From DAOVXM01 sp963746255 (GTDB lineage: Bacteria > Chloroflexota > Anaerolineae > Anaerolineales > UBA4823), in contig CAVVAJ010000007.1 in assembly GCA_963746255.1 (NCBI GenBank), positions 1,054,001 to 1,118,000 of the forward strand: a stretch of 64,000 nucleotides of DNA. The letters run 5' to 3'. The notes below the pieces were generated by a model that worked only from the letters and a program-made list of their open reading frames with translations, was not told the origin of the DNA and made no database searches. Each line of letters starts with the position of its first letter. Positions within the stretch are counted from its first letter, which is position 1. Below are positions 45,322 to 54,048 of the stretch, piece by piece. The position numbers and the translations under genes were made by a program.

Positions 45322-46716
45322 ATGGATCTCATCAGGGCATTACGAATTCAGCAGAATACCCGTATGGCGCTTATTGGATCCGGAGGAAAAACATCTGTTC
45401 TAAGAAAAATAGCCCAGCAAGCTAAACATCCCATTCTAGTAACGACCTCTACGCATATAGGAGGTTGGCAACTCGGATTCGCCAATCACCATGTCACTGT
45501 TACCGATCGTCAAGATATCGTCGAGGAAGAAATTGCCAAGCTGCAGGGGGTAATATTATTTACAGGGAAGATTTCAGATGATGGTCGTGCTGATGGATTA
45601 GGTGGGGATTGTTTAAGAAGAGTTTTTGAGATCGCGGAATCCTTGAATTATCCACTCATAATCGAAGCAGACGGCTCTAGGCAGAAACCGATCAAGGCAC
45701 CCGCTGATCATGAACCGGTAATTCCGGATTTTATCAACTATGTGGTTGTTTGTGTAGGTATGTCAGCCATCGGTATGCCTATATCCCCAGAGTGTGTTCA
45801 CCGACCGGTGCGGTTCAGTGATGTTACTGGTTATGATATTGGTTCACCGATTGTCGCCGATACGATCATGAAATACCTCGTTCACCAAGAAGGTGGTCTA
45901 AAGAATATTCCTAAAAATGCACGCCGTGTTGTACTGCTAAATCAAGCTGCAAATGAATCTTTGCAAGCGATCGGATTTTCTATGAAGAGTGATTTGCTGC
46001 AACACTATGATTCTGTAATTTTAGCTTGCCTGGAAAACGTTGACCAATTTTGTAGAAATGAGAGTCACAAACACGGGATACAGTTATTGGGTGAATCAAA
46101 GCAAGTGCAAGATGATATTTATGCTGTCTTTGAACATATCGCAGGTGTTGTGCTGGCTGCAGGCGGTTCTACTCGTCTTGGTAGTCCGAAACAGGTTTTA
46201 GAGTGGCGCAGGGAACCATTCGTGCGGCATGTTGTCCGGGCTGCAAAAAGTGCCGGTTTAGAGCCGGTAGTTGTTGTTACTGGTGCTGAAGCAGAACAAG
46301 TAAATTTGGCTTTGATGGATGAAGAAGTCAAGATTAGACATAATCCTTCATGGCTATTGGGCCAATCTAGTTCAGTAAAGAGAGGTCTTGAAAATCTACC
46401 TAGGAATTGCGGAGCGGTTGTATTCTTGCTTGTAGACCAACCACAAATATCTATCAACCTAATTCGCTCACTGATTGCTGAACACACTAAACAACTTCCG
46501 GCAGTTGTCGCTCCCATCATTGATGGTGAACGAGGAAACCCAGTTCTCTTTGATCGGGATACTTTTCAAGAGTTGGCAGAATTAACCGGTGAAACTGGCG
46601 GTCGGGCGATTTTCCATAAATATCCAGTGACCTGGATCCCTTGGATCGATGCCCAGCAAAAGGTCGATATCGACACCCTAGAAGATTATTATTGGTTTCT
46701 CAGGAATATGGAATGA
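45322..46716 (+). CDS. Fusion of YqeC and MocA-like cytidylyltransferase
   Basis: A 464-residue fusion. Residues 1-255 match YqeC, a selenium-dependent hydroxylase accessory family, with a P-loop-like GSGGKTSVLRKIA near 19-31 and IIEADGSRQKPIKAP near 113. Residues 275-464 form a MobA-like nucleotidyltransferase (GVVLAAGGSTRLGSPKQVL near 274, LVDQPQIS near 373, GERGNPVLFD near 407). MocA-type enzymes attach CMP to molybdopterin, giving the dinucleotide cofactor used by many hydroxylases. ATG 45322 is preferred over TTG 45316. The fusion links selenium maturation and cofactor cytidylation in one protein. Confidence 0.9.
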   Translation: MDLIRALRIQQNTRMALIGSGGKTSVLRKIAQQAKHPILVTTSTHIGGWQLGFANHHVTVTDRQDIVEEEIAKLQGVILFTGKISDDGRADGLGGDCLRRVFEIAESLNYPLIIEADGSRQKPIKAPADHEPVIPDFINYVVVCVGMSAIGMPISPECVHRPVRFSDVTGYDIGSPIVADTIMKYLVHQEGGLKNIPKNARRVVLLNQAANESLQAIGFSMKSDLLQHYDSVILACLENVDQFCRNESHKHGIQLLGESKQVQDDIYAVFEHIAGVVLAAGGSTRLGSPKQVLEWRREPFVRHVVRAAKSAGLEPVVVVTGAEAEQVNLALMDEEVKIRHNPSWLLGQSSSVKRGLENLPRNCGAVVFLLVDQPQISINLIRSLIAEHTKQLPAVVAPIIDGERGNPVLFDRDTFQELAELTGETGGRAIFHKYPVTWIPWIDAQQKVDIDTLEDYYWFLRNME

Positions 46717-46952
46717 TTAAGAGCTTGATCGATAAAACGATTTTCGGCCTTATATTTTGGAAAAAATATCTACTTCCAGATTATTCTAATAGGTGGGGCT
46801 GAAAGAATGGGAAATTATGATTGCTTGGGCGCATTTCTAAAAAGGATAGCTAGGAAAGTTGAAATACACATGATTATCGTGCGATTTGGAAAACAAACGA
46901 ATTTAACGAAGAGCGAAATGATGAAGAGGATATTCGTCAGATCGATGCATGG

Positions 46953-46961
46953 TGATATACT
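46953..46961 (+). promoter_or_regulatory. Extended -10 element upstream of thpR
   Basis: TGATATACT (TGn plus TATACT) lies 33 bases ahead of the thpR ATG. The 277-base gap before it holds no gene I can support; a short frame ending DEEDIRQIDAW is unrecognised. Confidence 0.4.
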
Positions 46962-46993
46962 TTATTTAGGTGCGAATGAGCAAATAATTATTC

Positions 46994-47581
46994 ATGTCTG
47001 TAATCCGAGCATTTATCGCTATTGAGATGCCGTCAGAGATCCAAGCTAGTCTTGATAATGTCTCTGCAAACCTCGCTGCAGAACTCGCGGGTATTCCAAT
47101 TCGTTGGATTCCAGCTATAAATATCCATTTGACATTAAAATTCTTGGGAGATGTATCGATCTCTAATATCGAATTGTTGAAAGAAATATTATCCGCGGAA
47201 GCGGATTTGCATACTGCATTTGAAATCAGTGTTGGCGATTTGGGGGCATTCCCATCCCAAAGTAGACCGCGAGTGCTCTGGGTGGCAGTACAAGCTCCAC
47301 CCGCATTACAGTCTATTCGAAGCGGATTGGAAAAAGAAACCGCGCGGATTGGATACGCTCGTGAGAAGCGCCCTTTTTCACCCCATCTAACACTCGGGCG
47401 CGTTTCACGAAACGCCAACTCAAGAGAAGTCCGTAAAGTGTGGGAAGTTTTGAGTAGCCACACCGTTGGATTTTTAGGAGCTGCTAGGGTTCAGGATCTA
47501 CATTTATTCCGCAGTGATTTAAAACCAGGCGGCGCAGTCTACACAAAACTATTTTCAGCGGGCCTGAAACCCGAAGATTAA
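46994..47581 (+). CDS. thpR: RNA 2',3'-cyclic phosphodiesterase ThpR
   Basis: A 2H phosphoesterase of 195 residues. It opens SVIRAFIAIEMPSEI, the usual ThpR start. The two catalytic motifs are HLTLKFLGD with His at 45 and HLTLGRVSR with His at 131. It hydrolyses 2',3'-cyclic phosphate RNA ends; the older name is 2'-5' RNA ligase. It precedes rsfS by 44 bases and the two are likely co-transcribed. Confidence 0.9.
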   Translation: MSVIRAFIAIEMPSEIQASLDNVSANLAAELAGIPIRWIPAINIHLTLKFLGDVSISNIELLKEILSAEADLHTAFEISVGDLGAFPSQSRPRVLWVAVQAPPALQSIRSGLEKETARIGYAREKRPFSPHLTLGRVSRNANSREVRKVWEVLSSHTVGFLGAARVQDLHLFRSDLKPGGAVYTKLFSAGLKPED

Positions 47582-47625
47582 ACAATATATGAGTAAAGCA
47601 AACAATACATTGTGAGAGGTGAAAC

Positions 47626-47970
47626 CTGGACGGTTTAGAACTTTCAAGAACAATTGTAGATGCATTGGAAGAGAGAAAAGGGGAAAATATCATTATCCTT
47701 GATATACAACGACAAGCGATATTTGCAGAATATTTTGTTATCTGTTCGGGCACCAGCAATCGGATGCTGGATGCACTCGCGGACGCCGCGATGGGTATCG
47801 TAAAAGCTAACTATCGTTTGAAGGGTCGTATTGAGGGCAATGCACATGAAGGTTGGATTTTGGTCGATTTCGGCAACGTGATCCTGCATTTATTCTCTCC
47901 TGATCGGAGGGATTATTACCGATTAGAAGAGCTCTGGAGTGAAGGAAAAACACTGCTGCATCTGCAGTAG
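47626..47970 (+). CDS. rsfS: Ribosomal silencing factor RsfS, apparent CTG start
   Basis: RsfS binds ribosomal protein L14 and blocks joining of the subunits when nutrients are scarce. The core reads GENIIILDIQRQAIFAEYFVICSG, GNAHEGWILVDFGNVILHLFSP and YYRLEELW, all diagnostic (read in parts). The family N-terminus LELSRTIVDALEERKG lies upstream of any ATG, GTG or TTG: the frame opens after a TGA at 47620-47622, and the first codons are AAC CTG GAC GGT. AGAGGTG at 47614-47620 is well placed for CTG at 47626. If TTG 47665 were used instead, 13 conserved residues would be lost. Confidence 0.88.
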   Translation: MDGLELSRTIVDALEERKGENIIILDIQRQAIFAEYFVICSGTSNRMLDALADAAMGIVKANYRLKGRIEGNAHEGWILVDFGNVILHLFSPDRRDYYRLEELWSEGKTLLHLQ

Positions 47971-48657
47971 GTATAGTTCTATTTAGAATTCATAAACTAT
48001 AAAGCCTCCTGACATTTCTAGATGTCTGTTGAGGCTCAAAAGCGATATTTGATGGGGGAATTAACCATTCCTACTTGAGTTATTAATTTGCAAAAAAGTC
48101 GGGAATAGGATAACAGACCATCATCTCCAGCAATCAATAGAACAAATAAATTGTTGGGGATTATACGCTAAGGAGAGGGGTCAACTTTCCTATCGATGGA
48201 ACACATAATTTATCGATTTCACACCAGCCAGAAAGGGTGATGAATTTAATGTTAGCTCCTCCTCAGGGGGAATTAAACACACAGTTATTCGAGTTATACA
48301 TACCAAGTCAAAGAAAAACTCATAAGCTATTTTCAACACTCGAGAGATCACGTAAGCCGCAATAGTTAATGACTTAACCCACAAGATATCGATATCAAAG
48401 ACCGCTAATCTAGTGAGCAGTAGACCGATAATTTAGTGATTCGGGCGAGTACCCAATTTGGTTTATTCGTCTGTATATACTGCAGGTGGGTAATGATGAA
48501 TTTGCTACACTTACACTAGCTTGAAGTGAAAGTTATCAAATTGTGATATACGATACTCAATACAAATAGGATTATTGATGGATGATTATCAGTCTTCAGG
48601 CGAGCTGATGATCTTTGAAAGTGTTGCGTAACTATTTATAGTGTAGAGTAGTTTGTG
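47971..48657. other. 687-base region without a supported gene
   Basis: The only structure I see is an imperfect hairpin at 48003-48036 (AGCCTC...GACAT loop ATGTC...GAGGCT) with no T-tract. A hydrophobic minus-strand frame at 48190-48420 has no recognisable family and no ribosome-binding site. The region may be decayed coding DNA. Confidence 0.45.
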
Positions 48658-49449
48658 TCAATAGATACCTTTGTACATGCCTCCATCGACGTTTAACATA
48701 ACCCCGGTAATATACGATGCGGCTGGAGATAATAGGAATACTGCAGCCTTGGCGAACTCTTCTGGTGTGGCCAATCTTCCTAAGGGACTCTCTTGGGCTT
48801 GCCTTTTGATTTCTTCATTTATGTCGGTTTGATTACTGCGAGCCCGGTAATCCATGAGTTCATACACTCTTTCAGTGATAGTCCAGGCGGGAAGTATTGA
48901 GTTAAATCTGATGCCATCTGAACCTAATTCAAGCGCTAAGGATTTTGTCAAACCCACCGTCGCTGCTCGGATGCTGTTAGAGAGCACAAGGTTAGGAATT
49001 GGTTGTTTCACGGAATACGACGTTATGGTTAGTACGCTCGGACAACTTAATTCACGCAAATAAGGGAGTGCTGAGCGTATTAAGCGAACATGGCTTAGGA
49101 ATGAGAGTTCTACTGCGCTCTGCCATGTCTCGTCGTCGAAGGATTCGAATTTCCCCACGGGAGGTCCGCCCAAATTAGTAACCAATAAATCTAATCCACC
49201 AAAATCTTCTACGATCAAGTCAATTATCTTTTTTGGAGTAGTTGGTGTGGAAACATCCCCCTGATAGGATCGCACTATGCTTTCAGTTTTAGCAGCGATA
49301 TTATTCACAGCTCGATTGAGGTTCTCCAGATCACGGCTATTAATCGCAACCTGGCACCCTTCGATTGCCAAAGCTTGTGCCGTAGCAAATCCTAATCCTC
49401 GACTCGCTCCGGTGACCAGGGCAATTTTATTCTTAAGGTTTAAATCCAT
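48658..49449 (-). CDS. SDR-family oxidoreductase lacking the catalytic Tyr/Lys
   Basis: A 263-residue short-chain dehydrogenase. The cofactor loop TGASRGLGFATA (about residues 14-25) and the NLGGPPVG motif near 91 replace the usual NAGG. Where YxxxK is expected the sequence is SNSIRAATVGLTKSLALELG, so Tyr is Ser and Lys is Arg. A known SDR subgroup carries TSxSVKQPI and the same SNxxRA pattern, and this protein has TSYSVKQPIPNLVL, so the change is probably subgroup-wide rather than local decay. The C-terminus YITGVMLNVDGGMYKG is intact. CGGAGAA stands upstream of the ATG at 49449. Confidence 0.88.
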   Translation of the reverse strand: MDLNLKNKIALVTGASRGLGFATAQALAIEGCQVAINSRDLENLNRAVNNIAAKTESIVRSYQGDVSTPTTPKKIIDLIVEDFGGLDLLVTNLGGPPVGKFESFDDETWQSAVELSFLSHVRLIRSALPYLRELSCPSVLTITSYSVKQPIPNLVLSNSIRAATVGLTKSLALELGSDGIRFNSILPAWTITERVYELMDYRARSNQTDINEEIKRQAQESPLGRLATPEEFAKAAVFLLSPAASYITGVMLNVDGGMYKGIY

Positions 49450-49704
49450 TTCAGTTCTCCGAAATTCTGTTATTTTCAGATTTTTGATGGGTGCTCTTCA
49501 GCAAATCAATTCAATAATTTCTAAGAGTTTTGGTGATTCGAATAATATTTTGATGACAAGTGTCTCGTCAAATTTGATTGTTTAGTAAGAATTGATTGTA
49601 AGCGGAATACTTTAAGCTTTTTCAAGGGTGTAGTTACTCGGCTATCGAAGGTAACTTTCATCTTTGTCAAAGAACTTGTGATGAAATATTCGAGGCTTAT
49701 ATAA

Positions 49705-49989
49705 TCAGAGTAGTTCAATGGATTCGTCGACAACGCAGATATCGGGCCAGCTTGTTTCAATCCATGGAACAATCTTTTGCAGCCGATTTCGGGTGTAATC
49801 ATTGTTGTTGCTGACTGTCGTACAGGCGATTACTGAATTTTGCCATGTATCATTGTGATCCACCTCCGCGGCTGAGATATTAAATTCTTTTCTAAGCCGT
49901 AGCAATAAAGGTTTTAGCCGTGAGCGTTTTTCCTTTAACGAACGACATCCCGGGAGGTGCAAAAGTAGTATCAGCAAGCCTACTGACAT
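49705..49989 (-). CDS. DUF503 family protein
   Basis: A 94-residue member of DUF503, a small alpha-beta family often encoded near rbfA and truB in other bacteria. LHLPGCRSLKEKRSRLKPLLLRLRKEFNISAAE (read in parts, about residues 11-43) is the family signature, and the following VDHNDTWQNSVIACTTVSN fits. ATG 49989 is chosen; a GTG at 49998 is also in frame. Neither has a good binding site. It is divergent from the DUF4230 gene, with a 46-base spacer between the two starts. Function unknown. Confidence 0.85.
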   Translation of the reverse strand: MSVGLLILLLHLPGCRSLKEKRSRLKPLLLRLRKEFNISAAEVDHNDTWQNSVIACTTVSNNNDYTRNRLQKIVPWIETSWPDICVVDESIELL

Positions 49990-50022
49990 GAGAACCACAA
50001 TATGTTAATGATATACCTAAAG

Positions 50023-50028
50023 TATAAT
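50023..50028 (+). promoter_or_regulatory. TATAAT box placed for a leaderless transcript
   Basis: A perfect TATAAT ends eight bases before the ATG at 50036, so transcription would begin at or just before the start codon. No ribosome-binding site is present. No clear -35 element. Confidence 0.5.
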
Positions 50029-50035
50029 ATCCATT

Positions 50036-50731
50036 ATGGATAATAACAATAATTTAAAAATTTGGGTATTAGTCATAGGTCTTTTAGTCGTGTTTGCAAT
50101 GTCCGCGTTCGGTGTGTTTTCTGTAATTCGAGCAACGTTTCAGCAAACCCAGCAGGCAATGGCACCGGTGGAAGCCTTAACAAGTGATATGGCTACTCAA
50201 GTTGCTCAGGTCCTACATCCCACTCCGACCGTGATCCCAGATCCGATCACAATCATTCATGGTGTGCGTGCATTATCACGCCTGGAGACAATCCAATATT
50301 CTATAGAAAAAGTGATCACTGCTGAAGTAAGCCCGGGCACATTGGAAATCTTATTTGGTGATAGATTATTGTTTGTTGGGCATGGTGTTGTTATAGCCGG
50401 TTTGGATTTGGAGAATATTGAACCAGAGGACTTATGGGTGCGAGAGGGTGTCCTATATGTCCGCCTCCCAGAACCTGAAATATTTATCGCTACACTCGAT
50501 AATGACAAATCCTATGTATACGACCGGGAAACAGGTCTGCTGACCCATGGAGACACAAATCTTGAAACGACAGCCCGCCAAGTTGCCGAAGCAGAAATTG
50601 AAAAGGCAGCCTTAGAGGATGGAATATTGGTCCAAGCGCGCACGAATGGCGAAAATTATCTATATCGCCTATTCATGGATTTAGGATTTCCGGAAGTTAT
50701 ATTTGTGGATCCAGAGGGACCTATCGAGTAG
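50036..50731 (+). CDS. DUF4230 family membrane-anchored protein
   Basis: A 231-residue protein with one N-terminal membrane helix (about residues 8-30) and a soluble DUF4230 domain from about 75, recognisable from RALSRLETIQYSIEKVITAE, the segment around VVIAGLDLENIEPEDLWV and the repeated YVRLPEPEIF. The C-terminal helix contains TARQVAEAEIEKAALEDGIL. The function of DUF4230 is not known. The ATG lacks a ribosome-binding site. Confidence 0.85.
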   Translation: MDNNNNLKIWVLVIGLLVVFAMSAFGVFSVIRATFQQTQQAMAPVEALTSDMATQVAQVLHPTPTVIPDPITIIHGVRALSRLETIQYSIEKVITAEVSPGTLEILFGDRLLFVGHGVVIAGLDLENIEPEDLWVREGVLYVRLPEPEIFIATLDNDKSYVYDRETGLLTHGDTNLETTARQVAEAEIEKAALEDGILVQARTNGENYLYRLFMDLGFPEVIFVDPEGPIE

Positions 50732-50755
50732 GCCAATTGAGGGCGTATCTTCACC

Positions 50756-51625
50756 CTAACAGCGTTGGTTCCATTCCGGAGTCTCGTATTTATCTGCAAG
50801 CAATTTTTCTGCTGTGGAAATTTCCAAATCGGAGAGATTCTCTAGATTGAGTTTTAAGTTCAGCGCTTTTTCAAAAGCATGAATAAAGGCCTGTGCAGTA
50901 CGATCCCAGCTCACTTTTTTCCCTAGAGAAATTTCAATAGTAGTTGCACGATCATAGAGCCGGTTGGCTGCTGCAGCACGTTGAGTCTCATCTTGATACA
51001 CAAGCACCTTAGTTATGCGAGTGATATCCCCAGTAAGTGGTATCGTTCCATGCTGCAGCACAGCTCCTTTCCGGCGTGCCTGTGCACTGCCAACCAACTT
51101 TTTTCTATTGACAGTTATTTCATAATTTGATGGTTCTTCAAAGCATACTGGGGCTGATACAACGTTTTGATCTGACCTGGATGGCAATTCTTGTGCCTCT
51201 GCTTGAATACCCAGAGAGCACAGCGCTGATAATAAAGCGTTCGATAAACGCCGATAGCTTTCAAGAACACCACCATCTAGACGTGGTTCATCATTTAAAC
51301 CAATAACTGCGTAGGTTAATTCATCGCCATGCAGTATAGCCCGGCCTCCTGTTGGGCGCCTCACATAATGCCACCCATGCATGATGAGGTTTTCGAAATC
51401 AATGTCACGAACGGGCTGCGCATAGCCCAAAGACAAGCAGGCAGGAGACCAAGCGTATAATCTTAATGTCGGCGGCACCAGACCTTTGGCTGAGGCATTC
51501 AATATTGCCTCATCCACAGCCATGTTCCAAGCTCCAGCGGCAGGAGGGTGGATGATCAATCGCCAACGAGTTGTAGATTGAAATTCTCTTAATGACCGAT
51601 CAATCATTGATGATAAACCAGTCAT
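50756..51625 (-). CDS. Lipoate-protein ligase A-family protein
   Basis: A BPL/LplA/LipB-superfamily acyltransferase of 289 residues. It contains NMAVDEAIL near residue 35, the lipoyl-binding loop RRPTGGRAILHGDELTYAV near 89-107, and the catalytic Lys in NRKKLVGSAQARRKGAVLQHGTI (read in parts, about 173-195). The family attaches lipoate or octanoate to E2 and GcvH domains; whether it is ligase or amidotransferase is unclear. It starts two bases after the upstream gene ends on the same strand. No ribosome-binding site is visible, so coupling to that gene is likely. Confidence 0.87.
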   Translation of the reverse strand: MTGLSSMIDRSLREFQSTTRWRLIIHPPAAGAWNMAVDEAILNASAKGLVPPTLRLYAWSPACLSLGYAQPVRDIDFENLIMHGWHYVRRPTGGRAILHGDELTYAVIGLNDEPRLDGGVLESYRRLSNALLSALCSLGIQAEAQELPSRSDQNVVSAPVCFEEPSNYEITVNRKKLVGSAQARRKGAVLQHGTIPLTGDITRITKVLVYQDETQRAAAANRLYDRATTIEISLGKKVSWDRTAQAFIHAFEKALNLKLNLENLSDLEISTAEKLLADKYETPEWNQRC

Positions 51626-51627
51626 TA

Positions 51628-54048
51628 CTATGATGGTGTTGGGTATGGATCATAAGGCGTAATCGTAGGGTAGATTGTTGAGCCTGGATAAGGTTCAGAT
51701 GTGGCTGTGATAGTAGGTGACAAAGGCGGCGTCGCAGATGCGGCAGTTGGACTTGGTGTATAGGTCGCCGGAGTACCTGAAGGAGTGGTTGTTGGGTTAG
51801 GAGAGGCTGTTGCGGTGCGCGTGGGTGTAATCGTTGGGGTGGCTGGTATTCCGACACCTTCAAGTTTTAAACGTGCCATGGTAGTGAACGGGCTCTTTGA
51901 GTAATCCCACCATAGGCTCAGATAGGCTTCTATCGCGCTGGATCTAGCATCCAGTAGTTCATTTACCAAACCCAGTATATATAAATAAAGGTCGCATGTC
52001 CAAGTTGGTTTGCAGAGTAAACCGGGATTATCTTCTAAGTTGATGAGCTCCTTTTTGATAGTTGCTGGTTTTTCGCCCTTGAAAAACCTAAGCACAATAG
52101 AATCGAGAGCTTCCTCAAATCGGTTCGGATAGAATTGGGGCAGTATTGAATATTCTAAAAATGGCTCAAGTGTATTATCAAGACGACCGATTTGAAAGGC
52201 AATATGCCCTTCAAGTAGCACAACAGGAGGGCTGGTCTCTTGATCATAATATTCAATCGAAGGTTTGTTCGTGTCTACCTGTGATATGTAAAATGCTTTT
52301 AACCCAGCCGTGTAGGGAACTATTATCCAGTTCTCTAATTTTTCAATTGGACGATGGCGTACTGTTAGCCATATTTCTCTTGTGTCGTCCAAATCGAAAT
52401 CAAAATACCCTGATGACCGTTGGCTTACGCCGTTATCCCAAAGGAATGATAATATATCTGGGAAAGCCGTGTATGGCTGGCTCTCAATTAGGTATGTTAA
52501 TGCAGATTTTGCTTCACAGAGCGGCGATATGATACATGCTTTATAAATGTCGGTATCTACTTGATAGGCGGTTAGAAAGTTGACTGCTGGTTCAATCCAC
52601 TGGCTCGCTGGTGTAGCAGGCGTATCTTCTATCTTTTGTAGGTATAACCGAGCATCGTCATAGTTCCCAACTAAGGCATGATATATGCCCAATCGATAAT
52701 TCCATTCGTCAACGGCATCTGCGGGGGTTTTGTCGCCATAGATATCGTTCTCTGGTGGCCAATCCGGGAGGAGTTTTTCCATAATCTCAATCGCTGCTTC
52801 CAACCCCCAAGCACTTACGGCATGGTCGACCGCAATTTGGCAGTAGGCGAGCACTGCAGGTTTAGGATCAACTCGGTAGCTAGATCGTACCAATTCCATT
52901 GAATTAGCGACCCATTCATAATCCCGTGTGATTGTTACCGGACAACTTGGGAATACTTTTGTTGAGAAGCGGAGACTATTCTGTTCATCTTGGCTAGGAA
53001 TAACTACCCATTCAGCTTCATAATCGGTGCCAATATATAGATCTGCTTCGCTCGGTTTGAATTCCAATGTTGAAGCTGGAGTAAGAGTGAGGTCGTAGAC
53101 TATTGGCGCAGTGAGAACCAAGTCGCTGGTCGCCGTTGACTCATATATGATGACCTCTTCGGTTTCATCCGAATTCAAATTACCAGCGACAATTCTGAAT
53201 TCGGGTTTGTTCACGAAATCGAAAGCGCTGTGTAAAGTCTGATAGTGATAGGCTCCATGCCTTTCGGTTATAACGAAAGATGCACTGCCAGCACCAGATA
53301 TGTGAATAATTGATGTGCTGAGTGTCCCAGGTATGGGGGTTAGTTTTATGCGTTCAATTGTCAACCGGGGCTCATTTTCATTGAACCAAGTGATCAACTC
53401 TTCTGGCGCAATCTCATCTTGGTTTAGGGCAGCAGCAATGATTTGTGCGTATTGATCTCCAGCCTCTTGATCACCCATGCGTGCAAGATCATAGGCCAGG
53501 TTCCAACGCCACTGTTTTGCTTGGTGAGCTTCGGGAAAACGGAGTAATGCTTCTTGATGTGCGAACGCCGCATATTGATAGGCAGAGAAATAATTCGCAT
53601 CGTCTGGTCCCCGCTCTTCACTTGTCAACGTATTCGGATAGTCCTCAAGCAATGCTGCCAAATAATCAGCCCGATCCGGGGTCCATTCGTAAAGGTCATA
53701 TATATTGTCTCCCGGATACGGGCGAGCTGGCGTCAATGTTGGCGGTCCCGGCGGGGTAGGTGTGATTGTCGCCGCAAGTGTTCTGGATGGTGTTGGTGTT
53801 ATGGTAGGCGTAAATGTTGGACGGCGAGTCCGGGTAGGGGTTGGGGTTAATGTGATGGTGGGGGTAAGCGTTATCGTTGGAGTTTGTGTTTTCGTGAGAT
53901 TGTTGTCTAAAGAAGCCGTACTCTCAGGTGCGAATATCAGAGGATACGCGCTGATGATCACGAGTAGTGTCATGATAAATATCGCGAGAATTGCTAAATT
54001 CGTCAGCAGAAAGCGATTTCGCGTCTGTTGGTTAGTAGTTTGCTTCAT
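51628..54048 (-). CDS. Large Thr/Pro-rich membrane-anchored extracellular protein
   Basis: An 806-residue protein with an N-terminal membrane helix (about residues 14-38) and no lipobox. Two low-complexity Thr/Pro stretches flank a folded middle: about 55-110 (repeats of TPTITLTPT) and about 735-806. The middle has TPR-like helical pairs, including WNLAYDLARMGDQEAGDQYA near 183 and YHALVGNYDDARLYLQKI near 463, and a central beta-rich section. It is probably held outside the cell by its linker. I recognise no catalytic motif. It is encoded just downstream of the DapA-like aldolase, overlapping it by 17 bases. Confidence 0.85.
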   Translation of the reverse strand: MKQTTNQQTRNRFLLTNLAILAIFIMTLLVIISAYPLIFAPESTASLDNNLTKTQTPTITLTPTITLTPTPTRTRRPTFTPTITPTPSRTLAATITPTPPGPPTLTPARPYPGDNIYDLYEWTPDRADYLAALLEDYPNTLTSEERGPDDANYFSAYQYAAFAHQEALLRFPEAHQAKQWRWNLAYDLARMGDQEAGDQYAQIIAAALNQDEIAPEELITWFNENEPRLTIERIKLTPIPGTLSTSIIHISGAGSASFVITERHGAYHYQTLHSAFDFVNKPEFRIVAGNLNSDETEEVIIYESTATSDLVLTAPIVYDLTLTPASTLEFKPSEADLYIGTDYEAEWVVIPSQDEQNSLRFSTKVFPSCPVTITRDYEWVANSMELVRSSYRVDPKPAVLAYCQIAVDHAVSAWGLEAAIEIMEKLLPDWPPENDIYGDKTPADAVDEWNYRLGIYHALVGNYDDARLYLQKIEDTPATPASQWIEPAVNFLTAYQVDTDIYKACIISPLCEAKSALTYLIESQPYTAFPDILSFLWDNGVSQRSSGYFDFDLDDTREIWLTVRHRPIEKLENWIIVPYTAGLKAFYISQVDTNKPSIEYYDQETSPPVVLLEGHIAFQIGRLDNTLEPFLEYSILPQFYPNRFEEALDSIVLRFFKGEKPATIKKELINLEDNPGLLCKPTWTCDLYLYILGLVNELLDARSSAIEAYLSLWWDYSKSPFTTMARLKLEGVGIPATPTITPTRTATASPNPTTTPSGTPATYTPSPTAASATPPLSPTITATSEPYPGSTIYPTITPYDPYPTPS

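Noticed and set aside
46807..47025. 72-codon frame overlapping the thpR start
   Set aside because: It overlaps a well-supported gene and matches no family; the frame just beside it (ending DEEDIRQIDAW) is also unrecognised.
48190..48420. Hydrophobic minus-strand open frame
   Set aside because: No ribosome-binding site, no recognisable family, and base composition unlike the neighbouring genes; probably chance or old decay.
53700..53900. Repetitive DNA on the minus strand around 53.7-53.9 kb that could be taken for a tandem repeat or CRISPR
   Set aside because: It encodes the Thr/Pro-rich linker of the large membrane protein; units are irregular and there are no spacers.
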